Positions 5,278 through 9,783 of a DNA stretch of 9,783 nucleotides are shown here, piece after piece; position 1 is the first letter of the stretch, and each line of letters opens with the position of its first letter. The stretch covers positions 1 through 9,783 of the forward strand of contig JAVRLS010000036.1 in NCBI GenBank assembly GCA_031961205.1. The letters are read 5' to 3'. The position numbers and the translations under genes are program-made. The notes below the pieces were generated by a model, which searched no databases, was not told the origin of the DNA, and saw nothing but the letters and a program-made list of their open reading frames with translations. Origin of the DNA: JAVRLS01 sp031961205 (GTDB lineage Archaea; Thermoplasmatota; Thermoplasmata; Thermoplasmatales; Thermoplasmataceae).

Positions 5278-6676
5278 GCTGGTTAAATTCGTCATAAAGA
5301 CAAGATTCACAACAGGCATACTTGTCTTTTACCTCCTGGTCGCGGCCTTCCTGATATTTTATCTTTTTCTTTCGTCGGGTTTGGCAAGGCCAGTTCCAGC
5401 ATTCTACAAGGAAATGATATACTTCCTCTCGTTTTTTTCATTATTTGCTTATCTTTCTTCGGGCTTCATGATAAAAAAATCTGATACCGATTTTCTTTTC
5501 GAAATACCGTTGAAAAAGAACGATATTGCCCTTTCATTTTATCTGGCATCTGCCCTGACATCAACATTCTCCATGCTTTTTCTCGGCTTTTTCCTTCCGG
5601 TTGTTGAATACAAATATTACGTTTTTGCCGGTCTCGCCGATCTTGCCATGGTATCGCTGATCGCCCTTGACCTTGGCCTTCTGCTTAAAAAATACAGGAC
5701 TGCATACCGCATCATTGTTCTTGCCCTTCTTATATTATGGTATTCCCTTCCGGCTTTCACAGGAATCTACATATCCCCGACGGGATCGTTTACCGGCCAC
5801 CTGCTGGTTGGAACGATAATAGACCTTGCCCTGTTTGTGCCGTTAACAGTTATAAACATAAAAAACATAGGAAATATGCCCCTGAAATATGCATCATACT
5901 TTAAATCATTAAATGCAGATGTTAAAAACAATAAAAGTTTCTCGGGATATTCGCCAATCAGGGCAATATACGAATTAAACCTTAAAATTGCAGGTTCCAC
6001 CGGCATGATTAGATATGGATCGAATACAAGGGCATATTCATCACGAAGCAGTACGTCCAGACTTGCTGGGATATTTTCACTGATCGCACTTGTATACGGG
6101 ATAGTGATTTACCTTATTCCAAGGAGTTTATATGTATTTGTGATCCCGTATTATGCCATATACGCAGTATTCATATTGCCGATGACCAGAAGCTACGGTG
6201 TCATCTCCTCAGAGAGGCTGTGGCTGGCATTTATGTCACTGCCTGCTGAAACTTACATGCTGCACATGTCCCTTTCAAAGGCATTATCCATAATGTTAAC
6301 CCTGCTTCCACTTTTCGTTGCAAACATGGTTTTATATTTCGTTACAGGCAACTTTTATTTGCTGATCCTTGCCTTATATACTCTTCTTGTTGCACCGGCA
6401 ATGTCAATAATCTCTATTTACATCTCCGGAGTAATAAATGTGCATCAGATAACGGATCTTAACGATATCCCTTCCGGCTACAGATCCTCGGGATATGGTT
6501 TTCTGGGAAGCATCATTCTTCTTGCATTCTTCGGTGTTGGTGTTGCATTCATATATCTCGGTGATCTTTTCGTTTTTCTTATCGCGGCTATGTGGATCAT
6601 ATCCCTTACATTTGTACTGAGCAAATCGATAAACAGAAGCCTCCTGAAAAGACTCGTCAACAAGAATTTTGTCTGA
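5258..6676 (+). CDS. ABC-2-type permease, 12 membrane helices
   Basis: A 472-residue, very hydrophobic membrane protein, the channel partner of the upstream ATPase. About twelve helices can be traced. The first two (about 19-42 and 52-72) are followed by KKSDTDFLFEIPLKKNDI, a cytoplasmic segment of the kind seen after helix 2 in ABC exporter permeases, where the chain contacts the ATPase. A long basic, Ser-rich loop in the middle (about residues 205-265) divides the protein into two six-helix halves, so it may represent two ABC-2 domains joined in one chain. GTG at 5258 is used as the start, with a weak CAGG 7 bases upstream; a second in-frame GTG at 5267 is the alternative. It overlaps the ATPase gene by 20 bases, so translation is probably coupled. 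The family is clear at the level of an exporter permease; the substrate cannot be predicted. Confidence 0.85.
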   Translation: MEPVNLKLVKFVIKTRFTTGILVFYLLVAAFLIFYLFLSSGLARPVPAFYKEMIYFLSFFSLFAYLSSGFMIKKSDTDFLFEIPLKKNDIALSFYLASALTSTFSMLFLGFFLPVVEYKYYVFAGLADLAMVSLIALDLGLLLKKYRTAYRIIVLALLILWYSLPAFTGIYISPTGSFTGHLLVGTIIDLALFVPLTVINIKNIGNMPLKYASYFKSLNADVKNNKSFSGYSPIRAIYELNLKIAGSTGMIRYGSNTRAYSSRSSTSRLAGIFSLIALVYGIVIYLIPRSLYVFVIPYYAIYAVFILPMTRSYGVISSERLWLAFMSLPAETYMLHMSLSKALSIMLTLLPLFVANMVLYFVTGNFYLLILALYTLLVAPAMSIISIYISGVINVHQITDLNDIPSGYRSSGYGFLGSIILLAFFGVGVAFIYLGDLFVFLIAAMWIISLTFVLSKSINRSLLKRLVNKNFV

Positions 6677-6691
6677 TTTAAATGAGGCGAT

Positions 6692-6716
6692 TCCGGTATA
6701 TTTCCGTGATACTGGA
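6692..6716 (+). terminator. Stem-loop after the ABC permease, possible terminator
   Basis: TCCGGTAT (6692-6699) pairs with ATACTGGA (6709-6716) through eight base pairs including one G-U, around a 9-base loop. It lies 15 bases after the permease stop and is followed by strongly AT-rich sequence (6717-6750). The rest of the 115-base gap to the convergent glucose dehydrogenase holds TATA-like runs but no gene in the right place, and a T-run on the minus strand (6766-6770) that may end the dehydrogenase message. Confidence 0.3.
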
Positions 6717-6791
6717 TATGTTATAATTTATATAAAAATATATATAATAAACGATATCACATTTGAAAAATTTCCTTTTATAGAAGTCCGG

Positions 6792-7877
6792 CTATTGCCA
6801 TATTATCTTTGTTTTAATTTCCCCGGTTTTCTTCCTGGACAGGATATCACTGTTATGTTCAATATCACCGGCATTTATAGTACCGGTTATGAATGATCCG
6901 GAGGTCTCGGGCCACATATGCTTCCATGACACAAGATCCTTCATGGCCTGTTCAAAATGTGGCTTCTGTCCATTGATGAGCCCGATAATTGCAATTGACC
7001 TGTAAACGATATCCTGAAGGGCCTCATGCGTAAGGCTGGCTGTACCGCCCCTCATGAAACCGAACAGTCCAAGTGCTGCGTTATTCCCAAGAAGTGGCAG
7101 GATGTCCTGCAGTATCTCCGAATCCGATCCGGATGCTTCAATCGCAAGATCAAATTTTTTCATCTCCCTCAATTCTTCAAAACCATTTGAAGAATTAAAA
7201 TACTGCAGTCCAGCTTCCCTGAAGATACGTGATTCCTTTGCCGACGTATCTCTTCTGTTCACAACGGTAACACTGAAGCCCCTGCTCCTGAGCAATAATG
7301 AGAAAAGGATGCCAATGGCCCCGCTCCCGATAACTACCGCATTTTTGCAGCCATAGGTCCCATCCCTGCATTTCCAGTAAAGCCTTTGCTGTACTGCAAA
7401 TATTTCCTCAAGGGATTTTTCCAGATCCGAGAGAGGCTGTGCCATTATTGCAATGTCCCTTATATCTTCAGGAACACGGACCAGAAATTCCGGCTGATCG
7501 TAAATGTACTCACGCATAAAGCCATGCATCCCCTTTATGCCAGCTTCCAGGAAATCACCGGTATCGCAGTAATCCGGACGGCCAAGCATGCAGTTCAGGC
7601 ATTTGCCGCACCCCCTCCTGTTTACCGGCATCACTATCTCGCCTTTTTTGAAGCCATTTCTGTCTTCCATTACCTGTCCCACAGCTTCATGCCCGAGCAC
7701 CAGAAAATCATAACCGGAAGGTACTGAAGCAGATTTAAGCTGTCCGTTTACGATTTCACGGTCAGTACCGCAGATGCCGTTTTCAAGGATCTTAATCCTG
7801 ATTCCATGATCTTCATGAATCTGAACGTCTTTTAATTCAAAGCCGCTTTCCGGTGGTTTTACCACAATGGATTTCAT
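6792..7877 (-). CDS. gdh: Glucose 1-dehydrogenase, zinc-dependent, NADP-type
   Basis: A 361-residue medium-chain dehydrogenase that oxidises glucose (often also galactose) to the lactone, the first step of the non-phosphorylated Entner-Doudoroff pathway in the cytoplasm. Catalytic-zinc ligands are visible as C36 in GICGTDR (34-40) and H63-E64 in GHEA (62-65), with Q147 in AQPLS as a likely further ligand. The structural-zinc lobe has four cysteines, C90, C93, C96 and C104 (CGKCLNC...C). The nucleotide fold shows GSGAIG (184-189), then VVNRRD (205-210). Asn207, Arg208 and Arg209 are where archaeal glucose dehydrogenases bind the NADP 2'-phosphate. The C-terminus GEIKTKIIWQ closely resembles the Thermoplasma acidophilum enzyme, recalled from memory as 352 residues. 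ATG 7877 is preferred over TTG 7883 because GGTGA (7888-7892) lies 10 bases before it. The gene is divergent from an ACS-family transporter, which suggests a shared sugar or sugar-acid role. Confidence 0.93.
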   Translation of the reverse strand: MKSIVVKPPESGFELKDVQIHEDHGIRIKILENGICGTDREIVNGQLKSASVPSGYDFLVLGHEAVGQVMEDRNGFKKGEIVMPVNRRGCGKCLNCMLGRPDYCDTGDFLEAGIKGMHGFMREYIYDQPEFLVRVPEDIRDIAIMAQPLSDLEKSLEEIFAVQQRLYWKCRDGTYGCKNAVVIGSGAIGILFSLLLRSRGFSVTVVNRRDTSAKESRIFREAGLQYFNSSNGFEELREMKKFDLAIEASGSDSEILQDILPLLGNNAALGLFGFMRGGTASLTHEALQDIVYRSIAIIGLINGQKPHFEQAMKDLVSWKHMWPETSGSFITGTINAGDIEHNSDILSRKKTGEIKTKIIWQ

Positions 7878-7887
7878 ATTCAAGCTT

Positions 7888-7892
7888 TCACC
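7888..7892 (-). promoter_or_regulatory. Shine-Dalgarno-like site of glucose dehydrogenase
   Basis: The minus strand reads GGTGA, complementary to a conserved part of the archaeal 16S 3' end. It is 10 bases before ATG 7877 and 4 before TTG 7883, so it favours the ATG. The TATA box predicts transcription starting at about 7889, which would leave the site only partly in the message, so its use is uncertain. Confidence 0.35.
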
Positions 7893-7910
7893 AATTAATT
7901 TCTATCAATT

Positions 7911-7919
7911 ATTTATAAA
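7911..7919 (-). promoter_or_regulatory. TATA box of glucose dehydrogenase
   Basis: The minus strand reads TTTATAAAT, flanked upstream by A-rich sequence. Its TATAAA begins at 7917, which predicts a start of transcription near 7889 and a leader of about 12 bases before ATG 7877. Confidence 0.5.
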
Positions 7920-8136
7920 TATATTTTTTCCTCCAGACTTCCCAACAAATCTCTTATAGGTGTCAAATTTTCGTTGATATCCTGTGACATCATTTAAATT
8001 TATGAGATGCCCTGGTTCAGTGTATTCACGCGGAAAATAATGCTGGAAACACACTTCATGATTTTACTATAACGATCTGAAATGAGAGAATTTCAACTAA
8101 GAATTGACTGTCTCAAAAAGCAAAAATTAATAGGAA

Positions 8137-8144
8137 TTTATAAA
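8137..8144 (+). promoter_or_regulatory. TATA-like box upstream of the ACS-family transporter
   Basis: TTTATAAA is a good archaeal TATA match, but it is only 17-19 bases from the GTG start at 8156 and would place transcription start near 8165, just inside the gene. A weaker ATTAATA at 8126-8132, preceded by A-rich GCAAAA, has the right distance for a leaderless start at 8156. Which one is used cannot be decided from sequence. Confidence 0.35.
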
Positions 8145-8155
8145 CCACCACACGG

Positions 8156-9565
8156 GTGGAAAGTACAGTTAAAAGGTTTGTAAATCCCAAACGCAGTACT
8201 TTTAGATGGTTTGTGGTTGCTCTGATGTTTACAGCCATTCTCTTCAATTATGCCGATAGGGAAATATGGGTCATTCTTGAACCGGCTTTTGCTCATTCAT
8301 TTGGATGGTACAGCGGTCCCTTGAGCAATTATTCGAAATCTGCATTGGCAGTTGGGAACGTATCGTTGATACTTTTCATATGGGGTCTGGTCTATGCAAT
8401 CATGAATTTTCCTGGCGGCTGGATAACGGACAAACTTGGCTTAAGAAAGGCCATGACACTTATGTTTGGAATATGGTCCACATTCACCATTCTTACATCA
8501 GTCACTTTCAATTTCATTTCAATGGTTATAGTAAGGGCGTTTATGGGTGCAGGTGAGGGACCTGTATGGCCTATCAATTCAAAGATAACAAAAAACTGGT
8601 CCAACAGATTTGATGAATCAAAAACATTCACTTTTGCGGGTGTTGGTCAATCATTCGGGCCTATAGTTGGCCTTGTACTTGGTGCCGCCATATATGCGGC
8701 CGTTGGATGGGAACTGACATTTGTGGTATTCGGTGCCCTTGGTTTGATACTTACCGTCGTATGGTATGTATTCATGAGGGATCTCCCCAGTGAAAATAAG
8801 CGCGTGAATGAAGCTGAACTTGCTTACATAGAAGACGGAAAGCCAAAATCCGCCGGCATAGAAAAGGAAAAGCTAAGTGCAGCATCCTCATGGAGAATAA
8901 CTGCTAAAGTCGTATTTGGTACGCAGGCAGGATGGGGCATACTATTGACATATCTTGCATATGGATACATGCTTTATTCATTCCTATACTATTTGCCTCC
9001 CCTTATGTTTGCCACTTTTGCGCATACCGTAAGTTCAAGCGCCCTTTATTCGGCGTTTATAGATACCGGACTTGTTATAGGATTCATAGTGGGAGGAATA
9101 GTAAACGATTATCTCATCAGGCACTACCCAAAGGTAACTGCAAGAAGAATGGGCGGTGTCCTACCGATGATAGGTGCATTGGTAATGGTCGGTTTAAGTT
9201 ATTTCACAGGCAGTGCACATGAGCTCGTACCAACAGCTGCATTACTGGCAACTGCAGCCTTCTTTATGCAGTCCACATCCGGTTCATACTCACTTAACGC
9301 TGTTGATATAGCACCATCCGGAACATCAGCCACTGTCTATGGGGTATACAATGGCCTCCTGAACCTTGTGGGTGCGTTCAGTGCTCTAATAGAAGGATAC
9401 CTATTCATTCATGCATCGCCAGAAATAGCATTTACAAGCATGGTATTTTTCATGGCAATGTTTATAGGCGGATACCTGGCCCTGATAAGAAAGGATACCT
9501 GGAAGAAAGCGCTCGATTATGGTGCAAAATTGCTTGATATAGAAACAAAAACTTCAAAATTCTAA
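8156..9565 (+). CDS. MFS transporter, anion:cation symporter (ACS) family
   Basis: A complete 469-residue, 12-helix major facilitator in the cytoplasmic membrane. Features of the ACS branch (hexuronate, glucarate, galactonate and other organic-anion symporters) are NYADR (31-35) after helix 1, motif A GGWITDKLGLRKAM (87-100), RAFMGAGEGPVWP (127-139) in helix 4, and a central-loop NEAELAYIEDG (218-228), very like the NEAELAYI segment of bacterial family members. The central loop is charged (about 209-245), separating two six-helix halves. A GTG at 8156 is taken as the start because it leaves the usual short basic tail (PKRSTFRW) before helix 1; the next in-frame starts would cut into that helix. 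No Shine-Dalgarno site is seen. The gene lies back to back with glucose dehydrogenase, 278 bases between starts, so a sugar acid or related carboxylate is a reasonable but unproven substrate. Confidence 0.88.
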   Translation: MESTVKRFVNPKRSTFRWFVVALMFTAILFNYADREIWVILEPAFAHSFGWYSGPLSNYSKSALAVGNVSLILFIWGLVYAIMNFPGGWITDKLGLRKAMTLMFGIWSTFTILTSVTFNFISMVIVRAFMGAGEGPVWPINSKITKNWSNRFDESKTFTFAGVGQSFGPIVGLVLGAAIYAAVGWELTFVVFGALGLILTVVWYVFMRDLPSENKRVNEAELAYIEDGKPKSAGIEKEKLSAASSWRITAKVVFGTQAGWGILLTYLAYGYMLYSFLYYLPPLMFATFAHTVSSSALYSAFIDTGLVIGFIVGGIVNDYLIRHYPKVTARRMGGVLPMIGALVMVGLSYFTGSAHELVPTAALLATAAFFMQSTSGSYSLNAVDIAPSGTSATVYGVYNGLLNLVGAFSALIEGYLFIHASPEIAFTSMVFFMAMFIGGYLALIRKDTWKKALDYGAKLLDIETKTSKF

Positions 9566-9589
9566 AAACATTTATCAATATTGTTTTTT
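9564..9589 (+). terminator. Terminator after the ACS-family transporter
   Basis: AAAAACA (9564-9570) and TGTTTTT (9582-9588) form a 7-bp AT-rich inverted repeat ending in a six-T run (9584-9589), immediately after the stop TAA at 9563-9565. T-runs are the main archaeal termination signal, so the T-run is probably the functional part. Confidence 0.5.
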
Positions 9590-9708
9590 ATAATTATCTA
9601 TTTTTCATGCTTTTTATCATATGTGACTTGATACCGGGATGTTCTCTATAAATGAGCTTAAGCCATACTCTGGAACGGGTGGAATTCATTTGAATATCCT
9701 TTATTCAC

Positions 9709-9783
9709 TCAATATAAATCCGTGATCAAAAAATCAATAAATCCATTTGATATATCCAGAGTTATGGGGCTTCTTTCCTCAAA
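9709..9783 (-). CDS. Possible 3' end of a minus-strand gene cut by the window edge
   Basis: Entering from the right edge on the minus strand, one frame is open for 24 codons and ends in TGA at 9709-9711; the other two frames close at once or within a few codons. The residues end in NGFIDFLITDLY, a plausible C-terminus. The piece is too short to assign to a family and an open run of this length is common by chance, so confidence is low. The remaining bases from 9590 to 9708 show no convincing gene. Confidence 0.22.
   Translation of the reverse strand, partial: FEERSPITLDISNGFIDFLITDLY

Noticed and set aside
6669..6896. 75-codon plus-strand ORF overlapping the permease end and the glucose dehydrogenase end
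   Set aside because: It overlaps two well-supported genes, uses an internal alternative start and crosses strongly AT-rich intergenic DNA.
7988..8009. Imperfect inverted repeat CATC...GATG around ATTTAAAT in the gdh-transporter region
   Set aside because: The arms do not share a centre with the ATTTAAAT core and match only partly; this is expected in AT-rich DNA.
7980..8020. Possible C/D-box RNA on either strand
   Set aside because: A C-box-like ATGATGT appears on the minus strand, but no D box CTGA follows at a suitable distance.

Overview
The window looks like chromosomal DNA of an acidophilic euryarchaeon of the Thermoplasmatales (Thermoplasma, Ferroplasma, Picrophilus or a related lineage). 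The evidence is a zinc-dependent glucose dehydrogenase whose C-terminus (GEIKTKIIWQ) closely resembles, from memory, the Thermoplasma acidophilum enzyme. In addition, several genes have an archaeal TATA box about 28 bases before the start codon, as expected for leaderless transcripts, and intergenic DNA is AT-rich. The assignment rests on family resemblance only; no search was run.

Layout, left to right. 1-793 (+): C-terminal two thirds of a major facilitator superfamily (MFS) transporter, cut by the window edge. 812-2468 (-): a two-gene mercury unit, in which a 79-residue HMA metal-binding protein (GMTCDDC) overlaps a mercuric reductase MerA by 8 bases. Together they resemble the two halves of classical MerA, with the N-terminal NmerA domain as a separate gene. 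About 2617-3060 (+): a small HPP-like membrane protein of uncertain start. 3066-4145 (-): a site-2-type intramembrane metalloprotease (HESAH, LDG). 4146-4557: about 410 bases without a convincing gene, holding promoters, an inverted repeat, a palindrome and a doubtful 21-codon micro-ORF. 4558-6676 (+): an ABC ATPase overlapping a 12-helix ABC-2-type permease. 6792-7877 (-): glucose 1-dehydrogenase. 8156-9565 (+): an MFS transporter of the anion:cation symporter (ACS) family, divergent from the dehydrogenase. 9566-9783: the transporter's terminator and possibly the 3' end of another minus-strand gene.

How the genes work together. The HMA protein probably captures Hg(II) and passes it to MerA, which reduces it to Hg(0). 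The ABC pair is a self-contained exporter of unknown cargo. Glucose dehydrogenase makes gluconate by the first step of the non-phosphorylated Entner-Doudoroff pathway, and the divergent ACS transporter may import a sugar acid feeding the same route. First genes of transcription units mostly appear leaderless, while merA inside its unit has a Shine-Dalgarno-like site. No mobile element, CRISPR array, tRNA or rRNA was found, and I did not find a clearly new biological system. The most interesting points are the split NmerA/MerA arrangement with its unusual active-site residues, and the small HPP-like protein beside it.
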